Shown piece after piece: positions 25,130 to 34,676 of a stretch of 64,000 nucleotides of DNA (position 1 is its first letter; the number at the start of each line of letters is the position of its first letter). This stretch comes from Paenibacillus beijingensis (GTDB lineage: Bacteria > Bacillota > Bacilli > Paenibacillales > Paenibacillaceae): contig NZ_CP011058.1 of the NCBI RefSeq assembly GCF_000961095.1, positions 496,001-560,000 of the forward strand, written 5' to 3'. Made by a program: the position numbers and the translations under genes. Under the pieces are notes generated by a model. It ran no database searches. It saw only the letters and a list, made by a program, of their open reading frames with translations, and was not told the DNA's origin.

Positions 25130-25678
25130 TTAGGCCAAAACGAGGTTTTTGTCGCCCGGTTTCCAGTTCATCGGGCACAGACCGCCGGATTGCAGTGCTT
25201 GCAGCACGCGGAGCGTTTCATCAACGCTGCGGCCTACGTCGTTATGGTTAACGACTTGGTATTTCAGTTCGCCTTCCGGATCGATGATGAACAGGCCGCG
25301 CAGCGCGATGCCTTCCTCTTCGATCAGAATGCCGTAGTCTTTAGCGACTTTCTTCGTAAGGTCAGCGGCCAGCGGAAAGTTCAGCTTGCCAAGACCGTTG
25401 CTGTCTTGCGGAGTGTTGATCCAAGCTTTGTGGCTGTGGATGCTATCTGTGCTGACGCCAAGAACTTCGGTGTTGAGTTTCGCGAACTCTCCGGCAGCGG
25501 CGCTCAAACCGGTAATTTCCGTCGGGCATACAAATGTGAAGTCCAGCGGATAGAAGAACAGTACGAGCCATTTGCCACGGTAATCGGAAAGGGAAACTTT
25601 ACCAAAGTTTTTGCCTTCCCCGTCGACTGTTTCCATGGTGAAATCCGGTGCCGTACGGCCTACCAAACGTTCTGCCAT
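25130..25678 (-). CDS. Typical 2-Cys peroxiredoxin (AhpC/Prx1 family)
   Basis: This 182-residue enzyme reduces H2O2 and organic peroxides. The peroxidatic cysteine is in FYPLDFTFVCPTEI and the resolving cysteine in the C-terminal GGLCPMNWKPGD; catalytic Thr and Arg lie in the expected places (STDSIHSHKAW is typical). Start at 25678 (MAERLVG) follows AAGGAGGTTTTTTCATT; the ATG at 25702 lacks a site. A good promoter and, just upstream, an exact PerR-type box suggest peroxide-responsive repression. No AhpF gene is beside it, so electrons come from thioredoxin or an enzyme elsewhere. Confidence 0.95.
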   Translation of the reverse strand: MAERLVGRTAPDFTMETVDGEGKNFGKVSLSDYRGKWLVLFFYPLDFTFVCPTEITGLSAAAGEFAKLNTEVLGVSTDSIHSHKAWINTPQDSNGLGKLNFPLAADLTKKVAKDYGILIEEEGIALRGLFIIDPEGELKYQVVNHNDVGRSVDETLRVLQALQSGGLCPMNWKPGDKNLVLA

Positions 25679-25744
25679 AATGAAAAAACCTCCTTGACGC
25701 ATAAGCGTTATTTTATATTGTTCGGGTGTGACCCTTCGAAATAA

Positions 25745-25773
25745 ATGGTAACACTAGACTAGAATAAAGTCAA
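25745..25773 (-). promoter_or_regulatory. Promoter of the peroxiredoxin gene
   Basis: TTGACT and TACCAT are separated by 17 bases on the minus strand, 66 bases before the ATG at 25678. Confidence 0.7.
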
Positions 25774-25792
25774 GATTAAAATTATTATCTAT

Positions 25793-25807
25793 TTATAATT
25801 ATTATAA
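25793..25807. promoter_or_regulatory. Perfect PerR-type operator upstream of the peroxiredoxin
   Basis: TTATAATTATTATAA is an exact 7-1-7 palindrome matching the PerR box consensus TTATAAT-N-ATTATAA. It ends 20 bases upstream of the -35 element of the peroxiredoxin promoter. The AT-rich surroundings allow a chance match, but perfect symmetry and a peroxide-stress gene support it. Confidence 0.7.
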
Positions 25808-25814
25808 TAAAATG

Positions 25815-25840
25815 CAAAAGGAGCGGCACTTTGCCGCTCC
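25815..25840 (-). terminator. Terminator of the ilv-leu operon
   Basis: GGAGCGGCA-CTT-TGCCGCTCC stem followed on the minus strand by TTTTGCATTTTATT, directly after leuB. Confidence 0.85.
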
Positions 25841-25850
25841 CCATCGTGGA

Positions 25851-26930
25851 TTACTTTTTCATTGCCGCGATGATCAGATCTCCCATTTGCGTCGTGCTGA
25901 CCGCTTTGGACTTGTCTACGGCGATATCGCTCGTGCGGTGTCCGGCGTCAAGAACTTCTTTGACCGCTTTTTCGATCGAATCTGCCGCTTCGGCATAGCC
26001 GAATGTCAAACGGAACATAAGCGCAACGGACAAAATCGTTGCAATCGGATTGGAAATGCCTTGACCGGCAATATCCGGAGCGGATCCGTGAACCGGCTCG
26101 TACAGGCCGAAGCTGCCCTCGCCCAGCGAAGCGGATGAGAGCATGCCGATGGAGCCGGTCAGCATCGCCGCCTCGTCGCTCAAAATGTCGCCGAACATAT
26201 TTTCCGTCACGATAACGTCAAAGCTGGACGGACGGCGGAGCAGCTGCATCGCGCAGTTGTCGACCAGAACATGCTCAAGCTCCACTTCCGGATACTCGGG
26301 AGCAATCCGGTTTACAACTTCACGCCACAGGCGGGACGTTTCCAGAACGTTCGCTTTGTCCACCGATGCAAGACGTTTGCTGCGGGTCATCGCGATTTCG
26401 AATGCTTGGCGAACGATGCGCTCCACTTCCTGCACATTGTACACACAAGTATCGACCGCCTCTTGACCGTTAGCTCCTTCGCGGCGGAATTTCTCGCCGA
26501 AGTAGATGCCGCCGGTCAGCTCGCGCACAACGATCAAATCGGTTCCTTCCAGCACCTCCGGTTTCAGCGTGGAAGCTTCCTTCAGGCAGTCAAATACCGT
26601 CGCAGGGCGGATATTGGAGAACAGTCCAAGCGCTTTGCGGATTCCGAGCAGACCTGTTTCCGGGCGCAGCTCTTTCGGGTTGTTGTCCCATTTCGGACCG
26701 CCTACAGCGCCGAGCAGTACGGCGTCAGCGCTTTTACAAATATCGAGCGTTTCCTGCGGCAGCGGCGTCCCTTTCTCGTCGATGGCGATCCCGCCGAACA
26801 GGCCGTGCTCCGTTTCAAATTGATAACCGAACAGTTCCTCGGTTTTCTTGAGTACTTTTAACGCTTCGCCCACAACCTCGGGCCCGATGCCGTCACCGGC
26901 GATGACGGCAATTTTTTTCACTTCCGACAT
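25851..26930 (-). CDS. leuB: 3-isopropylmalate dehydrogenase
   Basis: The 359-residue enzyme oxidises and decarboxylates 3-isopropylmalate with NAD+ in leucine synthesis. It shows IAGDGIGPEVV at the N-terminus, the adenine/substrate loop RELTGGIYFGEK, the catalytic Tyr/Lys region VDKANVLETSRLWREVV and metal Asp residues in DEAAMLTGSIG. Start at 26930 (MSEVKKIAV) follows AAGGAGTGTTAGTGGAC; a GTG at 26942 is an alternative. It ends the ilv-leu operon; leuC and leuD are not within the window, unlike in Bacillus subtilis where they follow. Confidence 0.96.
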   Translation of the reverse strand: MSEVKKIAVIAGDGIGPEVVGEALKVLKKTEELFGYQFETEHGLFGGIAIDEKGTPLPQETLDICKSADAVLLGAVGGPKWDNNPKELRPETGLLGIRKALGLFSNIRPATVFDCLKEASTLKPEVLEGTDLIVVRELTGGIYFGEKFRREGANGQEAVDTCVYNVQEVERIVRQAFEIAMTRSKRLASVDKANVLETSRLWREVVNRIAPEYPEVELEHVLVDNCAMQLLRRPSSFDVIVTENMFGDILSDEAAMLTGSIGMLSSASLGEGSFGLYEPVHGSAPDIAGQGISNPIATILSVALMFRLTFGYAEAADSIEKAVKEVLDAGHRTSDIAVDKSKAVSTTQMGDLIIAAMKK

Positions 26931-27072
26931 GTCCACTAACACTCCTTAGTCCGTTAAATAAAGTTAAATGATCACGGTTCTCAATCAATATCAGTTGTAC
27001 CATAACCCGGCGCCAAAAACAAAGATATAAAATCTATCATTTCAATAAGATTTGCCTATAACGGCCCATGCT

Positions 27073-27138
27073 GCAGCCGGCGGCCGGGAAATATCCGGCC
27101 GCCGGCTGCTCTTCCCCTTACCCCCGTAAAAGACGGGG
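27073..27138. other. Two hairpins in the leuA-leuB intercistronic region
   Basis: Positions 27073-27087 and 27095-27109 form a perfect 15-bp GC-rich stem with a seven-base loop, and 27122-27138 forms CCCCGT/ACGGGG. Neither has a U-run on the minus strand, so transcription into leuB may be modulated or the mRNA processed or stabilised there rather than terminated. Confidence 0.7.
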
Positions 27139-27172
27139 TTAAATGAGCGAAGCGGCTTTAACACTCGTCTTT

Positions 27173-28717
27173 TTATATCAGACTCATTTTATCCCGCCGT
27201 CTAGGGGACTTGCGCTTCTCGATCAGGCTGTTGAGCGCATCCACATACGCGCGCGCGCTCGCTTCGAGAATGTCCGTGCTCAGGCCGCGTCCTTGGGCGG
27301 ACACGTCGTTTTGTTTCAATACGACATGGACCTCGCCGAGCGCGTCTTTGCCATGGGTAACCGATTTAATGGAGTAGTCCTCCAGCTCAACCGTCTCGTC
27401 CGTCACTTTGTCGATCGCGTTATAGATCGCATCGACGGAACCGTTTCCTTCCGCCACGCCTTCAACCGTGCCCTTTTCCGCGATGCGGATCGTGACCGTA
27501 GCGCTCGGGGTAGACTGGTTGCCGTAATGAACCTCGATCGTTTCAAGCGTAAATACTTCCGGAGTCTCGATCAGCTTCTCTTCGAGCATCGCGCGGATGT
27601 CCTCGTCGCTGACGTTCTTTTTGCGGTCGGCCAAGTTTTTGAACTTCGCGAAAGCCGCATTCACCGATTCTTCGTCCAGCTCGTAGCCGAGGTCAATCAG
27701 CTTCTCGCGGAACGCATGGCGGCCGGAATGCTTGCCGAGCACAAGCGTCGATTCCTTCAGACCGATCGTTTCGGGAGAGATGATTTCATACGTCGACTTT
27801 TCCTTCAGCATGCCGTCCTGATGAATGCCAGACTCATGCGCGAAAGCGTTCGCTCCTACAATCGCTTTATTGCCCGGCACGACCATGCCCGTAAGCTTGC
27901 TGACAAGTCGGCTCGTCCTGGCAATTTCTTTCAAGTTAAAGCCCGTCTTCGCTCCGTAAAATTCGGCGCGCGTCTCGAGCGCGAGCGCCACTTCTTCAAG
28001 CGCGGTATTGCCGGCTCGTTCGCCGATGCCGTTAATCGTGCCTTCGATCTGATCCGCCCCGTTCAAAATCGCCGCCAGCGCGTTTGCCGTCGCCATGCCG
28101 AGGTCGTCATGGCAGTGGGCGCTAAGCTGGATCGTCTCGATACCCGGCACGTTTTCTTTCAGCGTCTTGAAAATATTGCCGTATTCCGAAGGCGTCATGT
28201 AACCGACCGTATCCGGAATATTCACGACCGTAGCCCCGGCCTTAATCGCCATTTCCGTCACTTCGCACAGGAAGTCAAGCTCCGTCCGTCCGGCATCCTC
28301 AGGCGAAAATTCGATTTTGTTGAAAAACTGCTTCGCATAACGAATCGCCTTTTCCGCTCTCGCCAGCACTTCCTCTTTCTCCATCTTCAGCTTATGCTTG
28401 CGGTGGATAGGAGACGTTGCGAGAAACAGGTGTATGCACGGATCGGCCGCATCTTTAAGCGCTTCATAGGCGGCATCGATATCTTTCTCGACGGAGCGGG
28501 ACAAGCCGACCACTGTCGCATGTTTGACCGCTTTGGCGACGGCATTGACGGCAGCGAGGTCGCCCGGCGAAGCTGCGGGGAACCCGGCTTCAATCCGGTC
28601 GACGCCCAGCTTTTCCAGCTGCAATGCGATTTCCACTTTTTCTTTGGTGTTCAGGTTGACGCCCGGGGACTGCTCCCCGTCACGGAGCGTGGTGTCAAAA
28701 ATATAAATTTTACGCAA
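27173..28717 (-). CDS. leuA: 2-isopropylmalate synthase
   Basis: The 514-residue enzyme condenses 2-oxoisovalerate with acetyl-CoA, the first committed leucine step. It has the DRE-TIM start DTTLRDGEQSPGV, the metal-binding HCHDDLGMATANA, and GAGERAGN-type loop GIGERAGNTALEE; the C-terminal leucine-binding regulatory domain is intact (about 390-500). A TTG at 28717 with TGGAGGTGCTAGCGC upstream is the start. It follows ilvC by about 190 bases containing a hairpin. Feedback inhibition by leucine is expected from the family. Confidence 0.96.
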   Translation of the reverse strand: MRKIYIFDTTLRDGEQSPGVNLNTKEKVEIALQLEKLGVDRIEAGFPAASPGDLAAVNAVAKAVKHATVVGLSRSVEKDIDAAYEALKDAADPCIHLFLATSPIHRKHKLKMEKEEVLARAEKAIRYAKQFFNKIEFSPEDAGRTELDFLCEVTEMAIKAGATVVNIPDTVGYMTPSEYGNIFKTLKENVPGIETIQLSAHCHDDLGMATANALAAILNGADQIEGTINGIGERAGNTALEEVALALETRAEFYGAKTGFNLKEIARTSRLVSKLTGMVVPGNKAIVGANAFAHESGIHQDGMLKEKSTYEIISPETIGLKESTLVLGKHSGRHAFREKLIDLGYELDEESVNAAFAKFKNLADRKKNVSDEDIRAMLEEKLIETPEVFTLETIEVHYGNQSTPSATVTIRIAEKGTVEGVAEGNGSVDAIYNAIDKVTDETVELEDYSIKSVTHGKDALGEVHVVLKQNDVSAQGRGLSTDILEASARAYVDALNSLIEKRKSPRRRDKMSLI

Positions 28718-28760
28718 GCGCTAGCACCTCCAGGAACAGAATGATCCCGAAAGCACGGAC

Positions 28761-28803
28761 GCCACCGGTGCCCTTCCCAAATCGGGAAAAAGGCGCAGGT
28801 GGC
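28761..28803. other. Hairpin in the ilvC-leuA intercistronic region
   Basis: GCCACCGGTGCCCTTCCC pairs, with small bulges, with GGGAAAAAGGCGCAGGTGGC around a short loop. No U-run follows. It sits between the ilvC stop and the leuA ribosome site and may protect or process the mRNA. Confidence 0.55.
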
Positions 28804-28904
28804 CGTGTCGTTCTCGGGATATCGGTACTTATCGTTTATTGATATGCGCAGGCGGTCACGATGCCGCAAGTGCAAAGGTTGTCCGCCTGCCGGGCAAAAG
28901 TCTC

Positions 28905-29897
<993 letters not shown>

Positions 29898-29927
29898 TTG
29901 GAAAAATGCCTCCTTTAAATTAACCCT

Positions 29928-30008
29928 TTTGAGCGGGTGTTTAGGAACGCAACTTATGAAAGCGGGCAACCGGCTTCCGGTCGTTGCAAGCCTAAACTCC
30001 CGCTCAAA
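29928..30008. other. Long stem-loop immediately upstream of ilvC
   Basis: TTTGAGCGGGTGTTTAGG (29928-29945) pairs at 17 of 18 positions with CCTAAACTCCCGCTCAAA (29991-30008); the loop holds further complementary segments (CGCAAC/GTTGCA, GCAACCGG/CCGGTCGT). It ends about ten bases before the ilvC ribosome site. In Bacillus subtilis ilv-leu mRNA is cleaved and stabilised by a structure ahead of ilvC; an equivalent role here is inference. Confidence 0.75.
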
Positions 30009-30104
30009 GCGGGAATAACTCCATCGTTAACCATGATGACTTCGAACTGCTGATCTTCGGAAGTTTAACCCGCCCGCAAGGCGGGTATATCGTCTTGTTC
30101 TACG

Positions 30105-30593
30105 TTACGCGCGCAAGCTGCTGCGGTTCATCGCAGTCAGCCCCGTCCGTGTCAGCTCCCGGATGCCGTAAGGCTTCAGAAGCTCGATCATCGCGTCGAT
30201 TTTATCGGAATCGCCGACAACTTGTACAATCATGTTGGCCGGTCCGATATCGACGACAGCTGCGCGGAACGTATCCACGACGCCAAGAATTTCCGGGCGG
30301 ACCGAAGGGTCCGCGCTCACTTTGATAAGACCGAGCTCGCGCGCCACCATCGGGCTCGAGCTGACATCCACCACTTTAATGACGTCGATCAGCTTGTAGA
30401 GCTGCTTCGATACTTGCTCGAGCAGCTTCTCGTCGCCGGTCGTCACGATGACCATCCGCGAAAGTCCGGCTTCCTCGCTGGCGCCGACCGTAATGCTTTC
30501 AATATTGAAGCCGCGGCGGCCGAACAAGCCGGACACGCGCTGCAGGACGCCGGGCTGATCGTTTACAAGAACGGCAATTGTGTGCTTAATCAT
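30105..30593 (-). CDS. ilvH: Acetolactate synthase small (regulatory) subunit
   Basis: The 162-residue subunit has an N-terminal ACT domain beginning HTIAVLVNDQPGVLQRVSGLF (residues 4-24, valine-binding site) and a C-terminal ACT-like half. It activates IlvB and mediates feedback inhibition by valine. It overlaps ilvB by four bases (ATGA), as is typical. Full length compared with the ~160-170 residue family. Confidence 0.95.
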   Translation of the reverse strand: MIKHTIAVLVNDQPGVLQRVSGLFGRRGFNIESITVGASEEAGLSRMVIVTTGDEKLLEQVSKQLYKLIDVIKVVDVSSSPMVARELGLIKVSADPSVRPEILGVVDTFRAAVVDIGPANMIVQVVGDSDKIDAMIELLKPYGIRELTRTGLTAMNRSSLRA

Positions 30594-32335
30594 TCCGCAT
30601 CCCCCATGATCATTACATCAATCGTGTTCCCCTGCGTTACCATCGGGTACACGTTCTCGCCTTTGCGAACGACGAACTCGACAACGGCCGGTCCGGGATG
30701 GCGCATCGCTTCTTCCCAAGCCGCCTTCGCCTCTTCCTTGTTCGTGGCGCGGAACCCTTTCACCCCGTAAGCTTCCGCAAGCTTGACGAAGTCGGGGCTT
30801 CCCGCCAGGTCGATATGGCTGTAGCGGTTGTCGTAAATGATTTCCTGCCATTGGCGAACCATTCCGAGAACCTGGTTGTTAATAATGGCCACCTTGACCG
30901 GAATGTTGTTGATGGCGCAAATCGCCAGCTCCTGCGCGCACATCTGCATGCCGCCGTCGCCGTTGATGGACACGACAAGCCTGTCGGGGTTGGCCATTTG
31001 GGCGCCGATTGCCGACGGGAATCCGAAGCCCATCGTCCCTAAGCCGCCGGAGGTGACCCAGGAGCGCGGCTTGTTGAACCGGTAATACTGCGCCGCCCAC
31101 ATCTGATGCTGTCCGACGTCCGTCGTCACGATTGCGTCGCCGCCGGTCGCCTCGTGGATCATGCTGATGACCCATTGCGGCTTCAGCTCGACATCGGAGT
31201 CGGTGTAGCGCAGCGGGAACTGCTCTTTCCACTGCTGCGTTTGCTTGCGCCATTCGTCCGCCTTGACGGTGCGCGCCACTTCTTTGTTGATCAGGGCGAG
31301 CGTCGTCTTAATGTCGCCTACGATCGGAATGTCCGTCGGCACGTTCTTGCCGATTTCCGCCGGATCGATATCGATATGGACGATTTTCGCGTGCGGCGCG
31401 AAGCCTTCCAGCTTCATCGTCACGCGGTCGTCGAAACGGGCGCCGATATTGATCAGAAGGTCGCAGTTCTGAATGGCGATGTTGGATGCGTACGTTCCGT
31501 GCATGCCCGGCATGCCGAGCCACAGCTCGTTGCCGCTCGGAAACGCGCCCAAACCGAGCAGCGTCGTCGTCACCGGAATCTCCGTCTTCGTAATAAACTC
31601 CAGCAGCTCCTCGTGTCCGCCGGAATAAACGACTCCGCCGCCGGCGAGAACAAGCGGCTTCTCCGCTTCATCAATCGCTCTGACCAGCTTGTCAAGCTGC
31701 GGCTTGCGCGGCGTAACCGTCGGATTATACCCGCGGATGCTCACCTCGTTAACCGGCTGGAAGAGCGCTTTAGCTGCCGAAACGTCTTTCGGGATATCGA
31801 TCAATACGGGGCCTTTACGGCCGGTATTGGCAATATGGAACGCTTCGTGAATGATGCGCGGCAAATCTTCAACGTTCCGGACCAAATAGCTGTGCTTCGT
31901 GATCGGCATCGTAATGCCGCAAATGTCCGCTTCCTGGAATGCGTCGGTCCCGATCGCGCTCGTGGCGACGTTGCCCGTTATAACGACAAGCGGTACCGAA
32001 TCCATATAAGCGGTCGCGATGCCCGTCACCAGGTTCGTCGCTCCCGGACCGGACGTTGCGATACAAACCCCAACCTTGCCGCTCGCTCTTGCATAGCCGT
32101 CCGCCGCATGGATCGCCCCTTGCTCATGACGGGTCAGCAGATGGTGGAAATCCGAGAATCCGTGCATCGCATCGTAAATGTAAAGCACGGCGCCGCCGGG
32201 ATAGCCGAATACGCATTCGACGCCTTCCAGAACCAAGCTGCGCAGCAGCATCTCCGAACCGGTAATGACTTCGGGTTTTTTCAATCTATCCATAATTTCT
32301 TGTTTCGACCTTACGGCCGTTTCTTGTGTAGCCAT
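30590..32335 (-). CDS. ilvB: Acetolactate synthase large subunit
   Basis: The 581-residue ThDP enzyme makes 2-acetolactate or 2-aceto-2-hydroxybutyrate. The catalytic glutamate lies in RHEQGAIHAADGYARASG, and the ThDP/Mg motif runs INGDGGMQMCAQELA ... VAIINNQ. All three domains are present. Start at 32335 (MATQETAV) follows AAAGGAGGAAATGGA. It is the first gene of the operon behind a T-box leader. Downstream genes ilvH, ilvC, leuA and leuB follow; ilvD and leuCD are not nearby. Confidence 0.97.
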   Translation of the reverse strand: MATQETAVRSKQEIMDRLKKPEVITGSEMLLRSLVLEGVECVFGYPGGAVLYIYDAMHGFSDFHHLLTRHEQGAIHAADGYARASGKVGVCIATSGPGATNLVTGIATAYMDSVPLVVITGNVATSAIGTDAFQEADICGITMPITKHSYLVRNVEDLPRIIHEAFHIANTGRKGPVLIDIPKDVSAAKALFQPVNEVSIRGYNPTVTPRKPQLDKLVRAIDEAEKPLVLAGGGVVYSGGHEELLEFITKTEIPVTTTLLGLGAFPSGNELWLGMPGMHGTYASNIAIQNCDLLINIGARFDDRVTMKLEGFAPHAKIVHIDIDPAEIGKNVPTDIPIVGDIKTTLALINKEVARTVKADEWRKQTQQWKEQFPLRYTDSDVELKPQWVISMIHEATGGDAIVTTDVGQHQMWAAQYYRFNKPRSWVTSGGLGTMGFGFPSAIGAQMANPDRLVVSINGDGGMQMCAQELAICAINNIPVKVAIINNQVLGMVRQWQEIIYDNRYSHIDLAGSPDFVKLAEAYGVKGFRATNKEEAKAAWEEAMRHPGPAVVEFVVRKGENVYPMVTQGNTIDVMIMGDAE

Positions 32336-32377
32336 TCCATTTCCTCCTTTCAAAACAACAAAGACAACAAAGACAAC

Positions 32378-32697
32378 AAAAAAACCTTCCGCCCCCAGTC
32401 GCTAGAAGCAACCCGGGACGAAAGGTATAACTTTCGTGGTACCACCCAATTTTGTTACGCATCTCGCAATGCATAACCTCAACAGGTAAGAACGGCGTGC
32501 ACGCAAAACGTTCCTACCTTTGGCACATTAACGCGTGCCTTGCGATTTCCCCTAATAACCGAACTACGCTTTTCAGGGAAACAGCTCCGAGGTGAGCTCG
32601 TTGGAAAGGGATTTTGGCGACGGTTGCAGCAGATCCGTCCGCTCTCTGAGCAAAAGAGCCCTTAACACTTCGTCCTCATCATTGCCGATGTCGTATT
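32378..32697 (-). ncRNA. T-box riboswitch leader of the ilv-leu operon, Leu (CTC) specifier
   Basis: The conserved T-box GGGTGGTACCACG lies at 32435-32447 (minus strand) and an 11-bp terminator stem CCTTTCGTCCC/GGGGGCGGAAGG with a seven-T run at about 32378-32425. Stem I begins near ATGAGGACGAAG. Folding GAGG (5') against CCTC (3') and AAGGG against CCCTT frames an internal loop holding GAGCTCA, so CTC (32594-32596) followed by A is the predicted specifier, a leucine codon as in Bacillus subtilis ilv-leu. Confidence 0.9.
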
Positions 32698-32709
32698 AGC
32701 TTATCACTT

Positions 32710-32739
32710 ATTATATGCTTCGTACATACCGTTCGTCAA
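32710..32739 (-). promoter_or_regulatory. Promoter of the ilv-leu operon
   Basis: TTGACG and a consensus TATAAT are separated by 18 bases on the minus strand, just upstream of the T-box leader. Confidence 0.85.
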
Positions 32740-32979
32740 GAGTTAGCTTGCTTCTCGTTCTGAAAAGATATGTAAGCTTTTTGACCACATCGGAAAGCTT
32801 AAGTTCAAAGTATTAAAGCAAAGTGTACTTCTTTCCGATTGGCGATAAAAACCTCCCCTAAACGCGGTCGCTCATCTTCGAGTGACTCCGATAGGAGTTT
32901 TTCTCATAAACAATCTGAGCGGATTCAGCATACATTGGATGCAACCGTCATATACGGAATTATAAACCGGTAAGGAACG

Positions 32980-33441
32980 ATGAGCTTGAACCGAATCCTG
33001 ATCCGCCTCAGGGCTCCGCGAACGGATGACGGCGCCATCATCTCCTTGATCCGCAAAGAGCTGATTCCGCTCTCCCAAACGGTCCATCCCAGAGACGCCC
33101 AGACGCTCCGCACGTTGAAAAAAAGGCTCCGAAACGGCAGTACCATTGTCGCCGCGAAGTCCAAAACGGCCGCCCCCATCGGGTTCATTCATTACGAAAT
33201 CGTCTCCGGCATCATCCATATCGATCTGCTTGCCGTTCATCCGGATTACCGGGGCTTCTCGATCGGCAGAAGTCTGCTTGCAGCCGCTGAAAACGATGGA
33301 AGGCGGAGCGGATGCGTCTTGTCCCGGCTGTTTGTGGATGAAGGAAATGAAAAAGCGCACCGTTTCTATAAACGGTGCGGTTATACGGCAGCAGGCTATC
33401 ATGCCGGCTTAAAATGTACCGAAATGATCAAGCCTTTTTAG
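32980..33441 (+). CDS. GNAT-family N-acetyltransferase
   Basis: The 153-residue enzyme has the GNAT fold: ILIRLRAPRTDDGAII at the start, acetyl-CoA loop VHPDYRGFSIGRSLLAAAE (Q/R-x-x-G-x-G/A variant) at about 85-103 and a C-terminal NEKAHRFYKRCGYTA motif. Start at 32980 (MSLNRI) is preceded by GTAAGGAACG, a modest ribosome site. It is divergent from the ilv-leu promoter. Substrate unknown. Confidence 0.88.
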   Translation: MSLNRILIRLRAPRTDDGAIISLIRKELIPLSQTVHPRDAQTLRTLKKRLRNGSTIVAAKSKTAAPIGFIHYEIVSGIIHIDLLAVHPDYRGFSIGRSLLAAAENDGRRSGCVLSRLFVDEGNEKAHRFYKRCGYTAAGYHAGLKCTEMIKPF

Positions 33442-33465
33442 AAGGCAGCGACAGGGGCGCACGGT

Positions 33466-33858
33466 TCAGTAGAAACCTTTGGGACCGTAACCCGGGTATC
33501 CGCCATAGTTGGAATATCCGCCGGCGGGACCCGGTCCGTAAGGTCCGGGCCCGTATGGTCCCGGCTTGCCATAAGGTCCCGGTCCGCATGGACCCGGGTA
33601 GGGCCCCGGACAGCCATATCCCCCTCCAAAACCTGCGTAAGGCAGCGTGCCGATCGCAAGCAGATCAAATAAAACGAGCGGCAAAATAAAAGCGCGAGTA
33701 TGAACTTTTTTGCCGCCGCTTTGCGCGGACACCCGCATATATAACCGGTCCCCTTGCAGCCGCTCCAGCTTGCCCGCGACAACGGAGCCGTCTTTGCGCT
33801 GTACGTATACATTCCGTCCGATTAGTTTTTGGACCTGCTCCTTGGAAACATGACGCAT
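33466..33858 (-). CDS. Gly/Pro/Tyr-rich small protein with LSm-like N-terminal segment
   Basis: The 130-residue product has an N-terminal ~55-residue beta-type segment (IGRNVYVQRKDGSVVAGKLERLQGDRLYMRV) that resembles SH3/LSm-like strands, a short hydrophobic stretch (FILPLVLFDLLAIGTL) and a C-terminal half made of GPYGPG-type repeats with two cysteines (CPGPYPGPC). Start at 33858 follows AAGGAGGAAAGTTTG; the ATG at 33888 is not supported. Composition is reminiscent of spore coat or surface proteins in spore-formers; this is inference. It is monocistronic and convergent with the acetyltransferase gene. Confidence 0.8.
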   Translation of the reverse strand: MRHVSKEQVQKLIGRNVYVQRKDGSVVAGKLERLQGDRLYMRVSAQSGGKKVHTRAFILPLVLFDLLAIGTLPYAGFGGGYGCPGPYPGPCGPGPYGKPGPYGPGPYGPGPAGGYSNYGGYPGYGPKGFY

Positions 33859-33963
33859 CAAACTTTCCTCCTTCCGAATATGCACCATTGTATGCCGGAA
33901 AAGAGGATTCGCTTGTATGTATGTCCCTCCCCGTCTCAGATTTTGGGGAGGATCATTCAGCCG

Positions 33964-34068
33964 TTAAAACCGTCTGTCATCGTGAGTCAGCATCCGCAGC
34001 TCCAGCCAGTTTCCTGATCGGGTTTTCACATATAACGATTTTCCAATCCGTTTGCCGTGAACGAACAT
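33964..34068 (-). CDS. Small 34-aa hypothetical protein
   Basis: An ATG at 34068, nine bases after AAGGAGG, opens a 34-residue frame MFVHGKRIGKSLY ending THDDRRF. An in-frame ATG at 34110 would make 48 residues. The peptide is strongly basic and beta-prone. Size makes this tentative; the good ribosome site is the main support. No family known. Confidence 0.45.
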   Translation of the reverse strand: MFVHGKRIGKSLYVKTRSGNWLELRMLTHDDRRF

Positions 34069-34221
34069 ACTGTCCGCCTCCTTGCCGCTCGGCAGCAAAT
34101 TGAGATACATGTCATTACCCCGACAACGGATAAAATAACCAAATTTTATGCAATAATAGCCCCAATTGCAAAGGGTTGCGGCAATTCAGGAAGCTCCGGG
34201 CGCGAGAGATGAACGCAATAA

Positions 34222-34250
34222 AGAAGCCCTTCCGCTGCGGAAGGGCTTCT
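34222..34250 (-). terminator. Terminator of the infC-rpmI-rplT operon
   Basis: GAAGCCCTTCCG/CGGAAGGGCTTC stem with a T-rich tail on the minus strand, 18 bases after rplT. Confidence 0.85.
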
Positions 34251-34267
34251 TGCATAAACGCCATTAA

Positions 34268-34627
34268 TTAAGCGTTAATTTTTTGTTTGGCAACGTCGGC
34301 CAGCGAGTTGAACGAGTTGATGTCGTTAACCGCCAGATCGGCGAGAACTTTGCGGTTCACTTCAACGCCGGCTTGTTTCAAGCCGAACATGAACTTGCTG
34401 TAGGACAGGCCGTTTTGACGGGCAGCCGCGTTGATGCGAACGATCCACAATTTGCGGAAATCGCGCTTCCGTTGACGACGGTCGCGGTATGCGTACAGCA
34501 GCGATTTGTATACCTGCTCCTTAGCGGTTTTAAATAAACGGTGTTTGGAACCGAAGTAACCTTTCGCGAGTTTCAAAATCCGTTTACGACGACGAGCGCG
34601 GACAAATCCGCCTTTCACTCTTGCCAT
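34268..34627 (-). CDS. rplT: Ribosomal protein bL20
   Basis: The 119-residue protein has the standard basic N-terminal extension (MARVKGGFVRARRRKRILKL) and globular C-terminal domain (LSYSKFMFGLKQAGVEVNRK). It is required for early 50S assembly and in Bacillus represses its own operon by binding the leader. Last gene of infC-rpmI-rplT. GGAGGTTTCCACAC precedes the ATG. Confidence 0.98.
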   Translation of the reverse strand: MARVKGGFVRARRRKRILKLAKGYFGSKHRLFKTAKEQVYKSLLYAYRDRRQRKRDFRKLWIVRINAAARQNGLSYSKFMFGLKQAGVEVNRKVLADLAVNDINSFNSLADVAKQKINA

Positions 34628-34676
34628 GTGTGGAAACCTCCTGTGGGTTGAATTTTCTTAAACGTAATGGATAAAA

